From: an uncultured Clostridia bacterium | Lineage (GTDB): Bacteria; Bacillota; Clostridia; Oscillospirales; Acutalibacteraceae | Length of the DNA stretch: 64,000 bases | Direction: 5' to 3' | Assembly: GCA_945787805.1 (NCBI GenBank) | Contig: CALZID010000011.1 | Coordinates: 1-64,000, forward strand | Part shown: positions 51,131-60,226 of the stretch, one piece after another | Position numbering within the stretch: the first letter of the stretch is position 1 | How the letters are laid out: each line of letters begins with the position of its first letter | The notes under the pieces: generated by a model | The model's input: only the letters and a program-made list of their open reading frames with translations | Told to the model about the DNA's origin: nothing | The model's database searches: none | Position numbers and translations under genes: made by a program

Positions 51131-51170
51131 AAAAAAACGGACTGTAAAAAACCGTTGTTTTCTACAGCCG
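51131..51170 (-). terminator. Terminator of the GH3 gene
   Basis: The minus strand pairs CGGCTGTAGAAAAC with GTTTTTTACAGTCCG, followed by TTTTTTT. A degenerate GGCTGTAAA-family hairpin. Confidence 0.8.
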
Positions 51171-51176
51171 CAAAAT

Positions 51177-53594
51177 TTAATCAATATAATTTAAGCAAAG
51201 GTTAAGCACTCGCATTGCACTTCTTTGCATTTCGCCGGATGTGATACCGTCGGTCTTGCCGAAAGTTTCAAGCAAGGTTCCGTCGGGCTTTTCTTTGCCC
51301 ACACGCTTGCCGCCGGGCATAAGCACATCAACCGATGAGCGCACACGGTATGCCTGGTCGTGAAGCTCTGGAAATTCGGGACTTGCCGACGAACGCATCC
51401 ACCAGTCCGTCATAACCATACCTTCAAAGCCCCATTCATCACGAAGGACTCTTTGGCAAAGCTCATAGTTATAATGTCCCCAAACGCCGTTAATCTTGTT
51501 ATATGATGTCATAATTGTCTTTGGTTTTGCGGTTTTTACGCAAATTTCAAAGCCTTTGAGATAGATTTCACGGAGAGCTCTTTCGGAAACTCTTGAATCG
51601 TTATGAGTTCTGTTAAACTCCTGGTTATTACAAGCAAAATGCTTGGGACAAGCCGCACCGCCGCTTGCCTGAATACCCATAACCGCTGCTGCGCCCATAA
51701 CGCCCGAAAGGAATGGGTCTTCCGAGTAATATTCAAAGTTTCTTCCGCAAAGGGGACTTCTGTGAATATTCATACCCGGTGCCAAGAGAATATGACTGCC
51801 CTTTTCTTTCATTTCTTTGCTCAGAAGCGCATAAACCTCTTTCACTAAATCAGTGTTAAAGGAACAGGCGAACGCTGTGCCGATTGGAATAAGCGAGCAA
51901 TATGACAAAAGTCTGATACCCGATGGTCCGTCAGTTGTGATTACGGCGGGAACACCCTTATCACGAAGGCTTTGTGTCACACCGCCCAAAGCGCCTGCAT
52001 TACCTCGGGCGCCCAAGGGAGAGTCCATTTTATATGCGCCGCGTGAAATTGCTTCAAGCTCGTCAAGGTCAAGCTGAGCCACAAATTTCTCCATTGTGAT
52101 TTTGCCTGCTTTAACATCACTGAGCTTGTATCCCTTGTCGCCCGTTGTTATTACCGGGCGTGGAAGTTTTTCAATAATTATGTGCCGAAGGTCATATTCA
52201 CGGCATTTTACCGGTTCTTTTTTAAGTCCTTTTTCGGTATTTACAAATCGCTCAAATTTTTCACATGGGGCAGAAACCTGTTTTAATTCTTCCGTCACTG
52301 CGGTTTCGTCCTGATAAAAGCTCCAGACCTTTTCCGCACTGCGAACATCACTGCCTAAATAAAGTGAGTATTCGCCTTTTTCCGTTACATAACAATGTGC
52401 ATATCCGCTTGCGCCGTTGTCGTCATAAGAACTGAAAGCGGAATTGGGAATGACAATTTCAAGCTTTTGACTTTTTCCCGGTGCTAAAACATCGGTTTTT
52501 GCAAAGCCTGCAAGCTCACGGGCAGGATTGCCCAATTTTCCGCAAGGTTTCTCGATATAGACCTGCACAACTTCTTTACCGCTGTATTCTTTGCCGATAT
52601 TTTTAACCGAACACTCAACTGTTACATTATTTTTAGTCTGCTTTGCTTTTTTAAAATTGATTTCAAAATCTGTATATGAAAGACCGAACCCAAAGGGATA
52701 AACCACATCTTTTTTCTTAAATGTTTCAAAATAGCGGTAGCCCACATAGATATCTTCTTCATAGTTGTTGAATTCTTTTTTTCCGAAATTCCTTGAAGAC
52801 GGATAATCTTCATATTTTTCTGCAATTGTGTCAGAAAGTTTACCGCTTGGTGTAACATCGCCGCAGAGCAAGTCCGCTATAGCGTTACCGCTTTCCATAC
52901 CGCCTTGCCAGACAATCATTACGGCATTGATTTTCTTGCCGTATTCCTCAACCCATTCCATATCTATAATGCTGCCGATATTTAGAAGAACTGTCACTTT
53001 GTCAAAGTGTTCCGTAATCAAATCAAGATTTTTTCTTTCACCGTCAGTAAGATAAAAGCTGCCTTTTTCAAGAGCATTTTCGCGGTCTTCACCCGATGAA
53101 CGGCCAATGACGAAAATGGCATTATCGCTGTTCTTTGAAGCATTTTTTACGATTTCTTCCGTAAGCTCCATATCGGGATAATAGCGTGGCCAATGCCCCC
53201 AAACGCCGTGGTCAATGGGATTCTTCTCTGCCCATTGTGCATAAAGCTTTGCCAATTCTTCATTCACATTTATTTTGTCGCAATTTCTAAGTCCGTCAAT
53301 TAAATTTACTCCGTAGGGCTTTTTAACATCGCCGCCCGAACCGTAGCCTGTGAAGAACCAATCAATTTGCCCGCGGCCGAAAACGGAAACCTTGCTTTCG
53401 GTTTTAATTGGAAGCGCACCGTCATTTTTAAGCAAAACCGCTGTTTCTGCGGCGGCACTTCGCAAAAGCTCGGGCATACTGTCGGTAATAGTCACTTCAC
53501 CCAAGGCTTCAAGTGTCTCTTCCTGAGAAACACCGCTGATAAATCTTTCGCCAAACGAAAATGCTTTGCTTATCACTTTATTAAAAATGCTCAT
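51177..53594 (-). CDS. GH3 beta-glucosidase with permuted domain order
   Basis: 805 residues from ATG 53594 (AGGAGA 6 bases upstream; a TTG frame to 53612 is not supported). No signal peptide. The domain usually found second comes first (about 30-260: AAAETAVLLKNDGALPI), then a fibronectin-III-like region (VVQVYIEKPCGKLGNPARELAGF). The (beta/alpha)8 domain comes last (about 500-805), with KHFACNNQEFNRTHNDSRVSERALREIYL and the nucleophile Asp in MVMTDWWMR. This order matches the permuted GH3 enzymes known from rumen bacteria. It hydrolyses beta-glucosides in the cytoplasm. Monocistronic. Confidence 0.9.
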   Translation of the reverse strand: MSIFNKVISKAFSFGERFISGVSQEETLEALGEVTITDSMPELLRSAAAETAVLLKNDGALPIKTESKVSVFGRGQIDWFFTGYGSGGDVKKPYGVNLIDGLRNCDKINVNEELAKLYAQWAEKNPIDHGVWGHWPRYYPDMELTEEIVKNASKNSDNAIFVIGRSSGEDRENALEKGSFYLTDGERKNLDLITEHFDKVTVLLNIGSIIDMEWVEEYGKKINAVMIVWQGGMESGNAIADLLCGDVTPSGKLSDTIAEKYEDYPSSRNFGKKEFNNYEEDIYVGYRYFETFKKKDVVYPFGFGLSYTDFEINFKKAKQTKNNVTVECSVKNIGKEYSGKEVVQVYIEKPCGKLGNPARELAGFAKTDVLAPGKSQKLEIVIPNSAFSSYDDNGASGYAHCYVTEKGEYSLYLGSDVRSAEKVWSFYQDETAVTEELKQVSAPCEKFERFVNTEKGLKKEPVKCREYDLRHIIIEKLPRPVITTGDKGYKLSDVKAGKITMEKFVAQLDLDELEAISRGAYKMDSPLGARGNAGALGGVTQSLRDKGVPAVITTDGPSGIRLLSYCSLIPIGTAFACSFNTDLVKEVYALLSKEMKEKGSHILLAPGMNIHRSPLCGRNFEYYSEDPFLSGVMGAAAVMGIQASGGAACPKHFACNNQEFNRTHNDSRVSERALREIYLKGFEICVKTAKPKTIMTSYNKINGVWGHYNYELCQRVLRDEWGFEGMVMTDWWMRSSASPEFPELHDQAYRVRSSVDVLMPGGKRVGKEKPDGTLLETFGKTDGITSGEMQRSAMRVLNLCLNYID

Positions 53595-53624
53595 ATCTAT
53601 TCTCCTAACCAAAAGTTCCTACCG

Positions 53625-53653
53625 ATTATAGCACAAAAGCGATACAATTACAA
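53625..53653 (-). promoter_or_regulatory. Promoter of the GH3 gene
   Basis: Minus-strand TTGTAA (53653-53648), a 17-base spacer and TATAAT (53630-53625), 31 bases before the start codon. Confidence 0.65.
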
Positions 53654-53687
53654 TATTTAGCAATGTTAATTTTGCATTAACAAATAT

Positions 53688-53732
53688 TAAAAAATACCGC
53701 AAAAGCAAATATAAAACCGCCTTTGCGATATT
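53688..53732 (-). terminator. Terminator of the SulP transporter gene
   Basis: The minus strand pairs ATATCGCAAAGGC with GCTTTTGCGGTAT (two mismatches), followed by TTTTTT. Confidence 0.7.
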
Positions 53733-53737
53733 TCTTT

Positions 53738-55384
53738 TTATTTGATTAAACTTTCGGCATATTCAAGCGCTTCGGTAATGTTCGGGCGGAAATTTGCTTC
53801 ACCCACACGGTCAAAAATTCCGTCTTTTTGCATAGCGTGTAACGGTTGCTCGTTTACATGGGAGAACACTATGCGAATACCCTTTTTCTCAACTCTGTCA
53901 ACAAGGGAATTCAGCGCTCTCAATGCGCTTGCATCAACCGACGGTACACTTCGCATACGAATTACTATCACCTTTGTATATCTCTTTGAGTCAATGGCGG
54001 CCAAACGGTCTGCGGCGGCGAAGAACATGGGCCCTGTAATTTCAAACACACGGATTTCTTTTGACACTCTCATAAGCTGTTCCGCTTCATCGGGTGACAC
54101 ATCTTCCTGACCTTCATATCGCCAGGGCTTTATGTCGGTTACATCTGAAAGTCGGCTCATAAGAAGCATTGCAGAAATAACTACGCCCACTTCAATGGCA
54201 ATTACAAGGTCAAAAACTACCGTCAATAAGAAAGTTACAACCAATACTAAGGAATCGTTTTTCGGTGCGTGTTTTATCAAGCGGCCAAATGAACGCCAGT
54301 CGCACATATTACAGGCAACAACTATAAGTATTGCCGCAAGAGTTGTCATGGGAATCATTGCGGCTAACGGCATTAAGAGTAACACAATCACCAAAAGCAT
54401 TATGCTGTGAACAATACCTGAAATCGGCGAACGGCCGCCGTTTTTAACATTTGCGGCAGTACGGGCTATAGCACCCGTAGCGGGAATACCGCCGAAGAGT
54501 CCCGACATAATATTGCCTATGCCTTGTCCTACCAATTCAGCATTTGAATTGTGTCTGTCACCAATCATAGAGTCCGACACGACGCAGGATAGCAAAGATT
54601 CGATGCCTGCAAGTAATGCGATTGTGAATGCAGGAGAAACAAGGTTTTTAATCATTGCAAAATCAATGCTCGGAATTGAAAGTGACGGGAGCTTTGATGA
54701 TAATTCGCCGAAAACGCTGCCGATTGTGGCAACGGGTAAATCGAATATTTTTACAACTGCGGTTGCAACAATTATCGCAACAAGTGAAGCGGGGATTTTC
54801 TGTGAAAGCTTCGGCAGTAAAACAAGAATCGCCACCGATAACACACCGATTGCCAAAGTCACCCAACTGATACTGCCGATATTTTTGGCATAAGCCACAA
54901 CTTTTTCAATGAATTCCGACGGAACGCTTTCCATTTGAAGTCCCAAAAAGTCTTTTATCTGACCTACTAACAAGCTGACGCCGATACCGCAGGTAAAGCC
55001 CGTTGTTATAGTGTAAGGTATGTATTTAATGAGCGAGCCGAATTTACACACGCCCATAATTATAAGTATTATACCCGCCATAATTGTTGCAAGAGTAAGA
55101 CCGGGTAATCCGTATTGCTGAACAATACCGTAAATGATTACTACAAATGCGGCAGTAGGTCCGCCGATTTGCACTCGGCTGCCGCCAAAACAAGATATAC
55201 AAAATCCCGCAAAAATTGCAGTGTATAAACCGCATTCGGGACCAACGCCCGATGCGATTGCAAGAGCTATGGACAAAGGTAAAGCAATAATGGCGACGAT
55301 TACACCCGCAACAATATCACGCACTAATTGTTTACTGCTGTATCCTTTTAAACATTCAAACAACTTAGGTTTAAGATAATTCAT
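53738..55384 (-). CDS. SulP-family anion transporter with STAS domain
   Basis: 548 residues from ATG 55384 (AGAGG 6 bases upstream). A SLC26/SulP membrane domain with 12-14 helices (LVRDIVAGVIVAIIALPLSIALAIASG, GPTAAFVVIIYGI, GIPATGAIARTAANVKNGGRSPISG) is followed by a C-terminal STAS domain (about 435-545: VIVIRMRSVPSVDASALRALNSL). It transports sulfate, bicarbonate or a dicarboxylate; the substrate cannot be deduced. Monocistronic. Confidence 0.9.
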   Translation of the reverse strand: MNYLKPKLFECLKGYSSKQLVRDIVAGVIVAIIALPLSIALAIASGVGPECGLYTAIFAGFCISCFGGSRVQIGGPTAAFVVIIYGIVQQYGLPGLTLATIMAGIILIIMGVCKFGSLIKYIPYTITTGFTCGIGVSLLVGQIKDFLGLQMESVPSEFIEKVVAYAKNIGSISWVTLAIGVLSVAILVLLPKLSQKIPASLVAIIVATAVVKIFDLPVATIGSVFGELSSKLPSLSIPSIDFAMIKNLVSPAFTIALLAGIESLLSCVVSDSMIGDRHNSNAELVGQGIGNIMSGLFGGIPATGAIARTAANVKNGGRSPISGIVHSIMLLVIVLLLMPLAAMIPMTTLAAILIVVACNMCDWRSFGRLIKHAPKNDSLVLVVTFLLTVVFDLVIAIEVGVVISAMLLMSRLSDVTDIKPWRYEGQEDVSPDEAEQLMRVSKEIRVFEITGPMFFAAADRLAAIDSKRYTKVIVIRMRSVPSVDASALRALNSLVDRVEKKGIRIVFSHVNEQPLHAMQKDGIFDRVGEANFRPNITEALEYAESLIK

Positions 55385-55456
55385 ATTCATCCTCTTTTCT
55401 GAAATAGCAGAAAAAGTATAGCACAACGCAAAAACGAGAGCAATATTAAAAATACA

Positions 55457-55497
55457 CAAAAAAACAGGCTGCAAAAACCGAAGTTTTTACAACCCGT
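55457..55497 (-). terminator. Terminator of gapA
   Basis: The minus strand pairs GGGTTGTAAAAAC with GTTTTTGCAGCCTG around TTCG, followed by TTTTTTT. Related to the GGCTGTAAA hairpin family. Confidence 0.8.
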
Positions 55498-55515
55498 CGT
55501 TTTAATGTTTAAGAA

Positions 55516-56550
55516 TTAAAGCTCTGCGAAATATTTGATTGTTCTAACCATCTGGCTTGTGTATGAGTTTTCATTGTCATACCATGAAACAACCTGAACT
55601 TCATAAAGGTCGTCAGCAATCTTTGCAACCATTGTCTGTGTTGCGTCGAAGAGTGAACCGTATCTCATACCGATAACATCAGAAGAAACGATTGGGTCTT
55701 CGTTGTAGCCGAAGCTTTCTGAAGCAGCAGCTTTCATTGCAGCGTTGATGCCGTCAACTGTGATGTCAGCACCCTTAACAACTGCTGTAAGGATTGTTGT
55801 TGAACCTGTCGGAACAGGAACTCTCTGTGCAGAACCGATGAGTTTGCCGTTAAGCTCGGGAATAACAAGACCGATAGCCTTTGCAGCGCCTGTTGAGTTA
55901 GGAACGATGTTAGCAGCGCCTGCACGGGCTCTTCTCATATCGCCTTTTCTGTGAGGACCGTCGAGAATCATCTGGTCGCCTGTGTAAGCGTGGATTGTAG
56001 CCATGATACCGCTCTGGATTGGAGCAAAGTCGTTGAGAGCCTTAGCCATAGGAGCAAGGCAGTTTGTTGTGCAAGATGCAGCAGAGATGATTGTGTCATC
56101 AGCTGTAAGTGTATCTTCGTTTACTGAGAAAACGATTGTTTTAAGGTCGTTGCCTGCGGGAGCAGAAATAACAACTTTCTTAGCACCGGCATCAATGTGA
56201 GCCTGGCTCTTTGCTTTTGAGCAATAGAAACCTGTGCATTCGAGAACTACATCAACACCGATTTCACCCCAAGGAAGTTCAGCGGCATTAGCCATAGCAT
56301 AGATTTTGAGAGTTTTGCCGTCAACTGTGATTGTACCTGCTTCGTCGTCTGCTTCAACTGTGTGAAGGTTTTCGCCGATTCTTCCGCAGTAACCGCCCTG
56401 AGCTGTGTCATACTTGAGAAGATTTGCAAGCATTGATGGTTTTGTGAGGTCGTTGATAGCAACAACATCGTAGCCTTCTGCACCGAACATCTGTCTGAAT
56501 GCAAGACGGCCGATACGGCCGAAGCCGTTAATAGCAACTTTAACTGACAT
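55516..56550 (-). CDS. gapA: Glyceraldehyde-3-phosphate dehydrogenase
   Basis: 344 residues from ATG 56550 (GGAGG 7 bases upstream; an in-frame TTG at 56565 is part of the leader). It catalyses the NAD-linked phosphorylating step of glycolysis. Motifs: [17 protein letters not shown], catalytic Cys in [17 protein letters not shown], and the C-terminal [17 protein letters not shown]. Codon use is strongly biased (GCA, GTT, AAC), consistent with high expression. Monocistronic. Confidence 0.97.
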   Translation of the reverse strand: MSVKVAINGFGRIGRLAFRQMFGAEGYDVVAINDLTKPSMLANLLKYDTAQGGYCGRIGENLHTVEADDEAGTITVDGKTLKIYAMANAAELPWGEIGVDVVLECTGFYCSKAKSQAHIDAGAKKVVISAPAGNDLKTIVFSVNEDTLTADDTIISAASCTTNCLAPMAKALNDFAPIQSGIMATIHAYTGDQMILDGPHRKGDMRRARAGAANIVPNSTGAAKAIGLVIPELNGKLIGSAQRVPVPTGSTTILTAVVKGADITVDGINAAMKAAASESFGYNEDPIVSSDVIGMRYGSLFDATQTMVAKIADDLYEVQVVSWYDNENSYTSQMVRTIKYFAEL

Positions 56551-56609
56551 TTTGAATTCCTCCAAATAAATTATTTACAAATATTAGTATGCATATTATT
56601 GCATTTATT

Positions 56610-56638
56610 ATTTTATCTCTTTTGGGGCAAATATGCAA
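56610..56638 (-). promoter_or_regulatory. gapA promoter
   Basis: Minus-strand TTGCAT (56638-56633), a 17-base spacer and TAAAAT (56615-56610). Confidence 0.6.
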
Positions 56639-56733
56639 GAGTTATTTTCAATTTTTTGGCATTTTGTGAACTTTTTGTCAATCTGTTCAAAAATCAATGA
56701 ATATTTGTACAAAATGGGTATAATATTTATAAT

Positions 56734-57375
56734 ATGGAAACTGATTTTAATATAAAAACCTTTGAAAAACTTAATGACCGTGACGATTTGCAAAATCTTT
56801 TTGACCGTTCGTTTCTTGAAACGGACAAAAACCGTCTGCGCTCACACTATCAGGCACTCAGAAAGCTTGAATTTCAAACAGACTTTGATTTTGACTTGTC
56901 GGAAATCCCTGTTTCAGAGCTTTTGGAAAATCTGACTGTTGCCTGCGATATAATTTGCACTGAAAGCAATGTGAGCTTTATCTATTGCGGAAACCCCACT
57001 TCAAATATTAAGGGCAATTTAAGATTAATCTCAAAAGCGATTTTAAATCTGCTTTCAAATGCTTTTCTTTATTCCGACGGTAATCTCATCACAGTCAAGG
57101 CGATAGAAAAGCGGGACTTCGTGCAATTTGAAATTCAAAATTCGGGTTGTTTGGCACAAAAGTTTGAGTTTGGCAACGGACTGGAATTTGTGCAAAGGCT
57201 CTGCAATAAATTAGGCGGATATTTCTTTCTCGAAAGCACATTATTAACGGTAAAATCCGTTATGATTTTACCGAAGTCAAGAAGCTGTAAAAATGTTTTA
57301 CCCGTTCCCGACTTTTGCGAGTTATTAAGCGACAGACTCTCACCCGTTTATGTAGAATTCTTTGGCATGAATTAA
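56734..57375 (+). CDS. Small protein with histidine-kinase-type ATPase domain
   Basis: 213 residues. An N-terminal helical part (about 1-60) is followed by a reduced HATPase_c domain: N-box-like ISKAILNLLSNAFLYSDGN, then VKAIEKRDFVQFEIQNSG and a G-box remnant FGNGLEFVQRLCNKLGGYFFLES. There is no DHp His box, TM segment or receiver. It resembles the C-terminal part of a sensor kinase that has lost the dimerisation domain, or an anti-sigma/SpoIIAB-like ATPase. There is no ribosome binding site: TATAAT at 56719-56724 places the start point at or next to ATG 56734, suggesting a leaderless mRNA. Confidence 0.6.
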   Translation: METDFNIKTFEKLNDRDDLQNLFDRSFLETDKNRLRSHYQALRKLEFQTDFDFDLSEIPVSELLENLTVACDIICTESNVSFIYCGNPTSNIKGNLRLISKAILNLLSNAFLYSDGNLITVKAIEKRDFVQFEIQNSGCLAQKFEFGNGLEFVQRLCNKLGGYFFLESTLLTVKSVMILPKSRSCKNVLPVPDFCELLSDRLSPVYVEFFGMN

Positions 57376-57401
57376 AGGGACGCTCCGAAAAGCGCCCCCA
57401 C

Positions 57402-57436
57402 TTATTACTTATTACCTATTACCTATTACTTCTTAC
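57402..57436. repeat. Five tandem 7-bp repeats (TTATTAC-like)
   Basis: TTATTAC, TTATTAC, CTATTAC, CTATTAC, TTCTTAC in tandem between two convergent genes; the last unit overlaps the stop codon of the metallophosphoesterase. A partial GGGACGCT/AGCGCCCC hairpin lies just before it. Confidence 0.75.
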
Positions 57437-58824
57437 TTGGCAAACCTGCCTTGCCAATCGCTCGGGGGTGCATTGTATAACACTCCGTCAAGAACAGTAT
57501 CAAGAATTTCCGCAATATTTTCAGTTCCTTTTTTGAGCTTGAGAATTTTCTTTATCCGTTTATTGAAAAGCGCCGAAACTGCTTTGTATTCGGGGGTGTC
57601 GGGAGTATACGGCTCGTCGCCGTAGAACATATTTGTTACTACTTCTAACACAAAATCCTTAACATTTCTGTTCTTAACAGACGGGTCAATATGTTTGCCG
57701 ATTGCAAAGATTTTGCCCAATGTACCGAATGTTGCTTTTTGCAAGAATTTGCCCAAAGGCACGATTACGGGCTTTAATTTATAACTCTTTTCAGGCGACA
57801 TACTGAAAGATGTTGCAAGTTTTGCAAACATATCAAAATCATTAGCCGCTGAATCAAGCAGCGCATTGAGATATTGCAAGAAATTTTCTTTTGTATATTC
57901 GTTAACTGTCTTGCCCTTTAAATCCCAATCGAAGCTGTCAATTTGAATACTGTCAACCTGCACTTCGCTTTCGGTCATTACAACCTTTCGCATGGCAGAG
58001 GGATATCCCACCGCAGACGGAGTGTTGATATCATAGAAATCGTTACCCTTTTCAGTCGTCATTTTTGCAATATTCATCATATGGGTATGCCCTGTAAAAA
58101 CGAATTTCACACCGTTATCAGCAAGAAATTCTGCTGTTTCTTTATAATTGCCCAACATATCACGCTCACTGACAACAGGATAAATCGGGCTTGGTGGCAA
58201 AACGGGGTGATGTGTTACCGCAAAGATATAGTCCCCGTTTTCACGGGCTGAATCAATCTGCTCTTTTATCCATTCAAGGCAGTCGTCATAATAACCGCAG
58301 AAGAATTTATCCCCATCGTCATTAAGGCATAAAAGACGGTAGCCGTCTTGAAGCTTTACACAATAAGAATGGCTTTCTCTGTGTATTGAAAGGGCTTCCG
58401 ACAGTCCGAAATCGTGATAGATTTCCAAAAGGTCGTCACGCTCTGTAACGGTGGCGGTTAAAAGCTCGTCACCCACACATTTTTCGGCTTTGCCCGTGCC
58501 GTTGCCGTTTTCCGAATAATAGTCATGAGTACCCGTTGTGAGATAAACCTTTTTACCCGCATCTTTAAGTCTTTTAAGTTTTGGCAAAAGGTCACGGTGA
58601 CTTTCCATAGCGCCGTTACAAGTGACATCCCCGGTTATCAGCACTATATCGGTTTCGGTATCTTCAATGATTTTATCAAAATATGCGTCGATAATTGCGC
58701 CTGTTTCGGCAAGGCATTTCTGGTCCGAAAGGCAAATCCACCGGAACGCTTTACCGCTTGTGCCAAGCTCTGCTGCATAGTGGTGCAAATCGGTTATCTG
58801 ATAAAACTTCAAATCTCTCCCCAT
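57433..58824 (-). CDS. Calcineurin-like metallophosphoesterase (first paralogue)
   Basis: 463 residues, cytoplasmic. Metal-ligand motifs: TDLHHY, ITGDVTCNGAMESH, TGTHDYY (in place of GNHD/E), FAVTHHPVLPP and VFTGHTHM. The C-terminal 170 residues are helical and family-specific. It hydrolyses an unknown phosphodiester or phosphomonoester. AAAGGGGA precedes ATG. It is the last gene of the argB-GPH-GPH-MPE-MPE operon, 4 bases after its paralogue. Confidence 0.8.
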   Translation of the reverse strand: MGRDLKFYQITDLHHYAAELGTSGKAFRWICLSDQKCLAETGAIIDAYFDKIIEDTETDIVLITGDVTCNGAMESHRDLLPKLKRLKDAGKKVYLTTGTHDYYSENGNGTGKAEKCVGDELLTATVTERDDLLEIYHDFGLSEALSIHRESHSYCVKLQDGYRLLCLNDDGDKFFCGYYDDCLEWIKEQIDSARENGDYIFAVTHHPVLPPSPIYPVVSERDMLGNYKETAEFLADNGVKFVFTGHTHMMNIAKMTTEKGNDFYDINTPSAVGYPSAMRKVVMTESEVQVDSIQIDSFDWDLKGKTVNEYTKENFLQYLNALLDSAANDFDMFAKLATSFSMSPEKSYKLKPVIVPLGKFLQKATFGTLGKIFAIGKHIDPSVKNRNVKDFVLEVVTNMFYGDEPYTPDTPEYKAVSALFNKRIKKILKLKKGTENIAEILDTVLDGVLYNAPPSDWQGRFAK

Positions 58825-58828
58825 ATTT

Positions 58829-60226
58829 TTATCCCCTTTTTATTATCAGGTTGTGATTATCCCATTTCCCACCCGTTAAAATCTCGTCTGTCGCCTCGTA
58901 AAGCATTTTCAGAGTATTAACGGTTTTTTCATTAAGTCGCAGTTTTTTGCCTATTCTGTACGGAGTGCTTACCGCACCCTGCACAAGCTTATAATATTCG
59001 TGATTTACACCGTATTTATTTATTGAGCCGTCAAGAGCCGAAAGAAAAACTTCAACAACAATGTCGAGCACTTTTTTGTGAGAGTATGTATTCACACTGC
59101 TTTTCGGCACTGCTTTGCCGAATGTGAAAGCATTGATAATCCGCCCCGCCTTTTTTATATCAAGATTATGAATATAATTCAATAAAGGCTTAATTATCAA
59201 ATAGTTGTCGATTATCTTTTTCGGATTTATGCCCAATGCCGTAAGTCTTTTTTTCAGCATTTTTTTATCGTCTGCGGAGTCAAATACCACCGAAAGCAGT
59301 TTTTCGGCGTGGCTTTTCAGATATTTCTGCGCATCAACGGTTTTTCCGTTCATTGTGAATTCTTTCAAAAATTCGGTAGTGACAGAAAATTCATTGTCAT
59401 CAACCGAAAAGGTTACCATGGGTGCGGGATACCCCACAAGTGACGCCACATTGATTTCAAAAATTCTGTTGCCGTTGGGTGAAATATGCTCGTCAATTCG
59501 TTGTATATGTGTGTGCCCCACAAAAATAAATTGAAGCCCTGCGTCAGCAAGAGCGTCAAGAAATTCCATACCCTTTGCCACACATGAGCCTTTGAGAAGC
59601 GGAGAAATATGCGGATACAAGGGATGATGCTCCATTGCCACAGGCACTCTGCCACGCTTTATTGCAGATTTTACCTGTTCTTTTATCCATTCAAAATGCT
59701 CGGGCACAAAGCCTGCGTGATTGACTTCGTTTTTATCGTCATTTAGGGCTAAAAGAGTAATATTATCCCCTATATCAACAGCATAAGAATATGTTCCGAT
59801 ATGGGTTTTATATGACGAAACGGCATCGCCGAAACCGAAGTCGGAATAAAAATCATATAATTCGTCACTCGCCATAACCGGCACATCATTATAGACCTTG
59901 TCGCCGTCAAATCTGCGTGGATTTTCATCGCAACACCAATCGTGAGTTGCGGTAATAAGACAGATTTTTTTGTCTTTTTTAAGATTATAAAGTCTTTGGC
60001 GGAATTCTTCGTGACTGACTCTTTCACCGTCATTGGAAATATCGCCGATTATGGCAACGGCATCACAGTCCGTCTTTTTTATGTGTTCAAAGGCGGAGGT
60101 TATGATTTCGTCTGTTTCTCCAAGACATTTCTGGTCCGAGTCGGAGCGAAGCATATATGCTTCGCCCTCACAGCCCAGAGTCTTTGAGTAATAATGAGTA
60201 TCGGTTATAAATGTGATTTTAGCCAT
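58829..60226 (-). CDS. Calcineurin-like metallophosphoesterase (second paralogue)
   Basis: 465 residues from ATG 60226 (GAGG 6-7 bases upstream; the extension to 60274 lies inside the transporter gene). Same layout as the neighbour: TDTHYY, IIGDISNDGERVSHEEFRQRL, TATHDWC, AMEHHPLYPHISP, FVGHTHIQR. The two proteins share motifs throughout, so the pair arose by tandem duplication. It overlaps the GPH transporter stop by 8 bases, tying it to sugar uptake, perhaps by hydrolysing an imported phospho-glycoside or phosphodiester-linked sugar (inference). Confidence 0.8.
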   Translation of the reverse strand: MAKITFITDTHYYSKTLGCEGEAYMLRSDSDQKCLGETDEIITSAFEHIKKTDCDAVAIIGDISNDGERVSHEEFRQRLYNLKKDKKICLITATHDWCCDENPRRFDGDKVYNDVPVMASDELYDFYSDFGFGDAVSSYKTHIGTYSYAVDIGDNITLLALNDDKNEVNHAGFVPEHFEWIKEQVKSAIKRGRVPVAMEHHPLYPHISPLLKGSCVAKGMEFLDALADAGLQFIFVGHTHIQRIDEHISPNGNRIFEINVASLVGYPAPMVTFSVDDNEFSVTTEFLKEFTMNGKTVDAQKYLKSHAEKLLSVVFDSADDKKMLKKRLTALGINPKKIIDNYLIIKPLLNYIHNLDIKKAGRIINAFTFGKAVPKSSVNTYSHKKVLDIVVEVFLSALDGSINKYGVNHEYYKLVQGAVSTPYRIGKKLRLNEKTVNTLKMLYEATDEILTGGKWDNHNLIIKRG

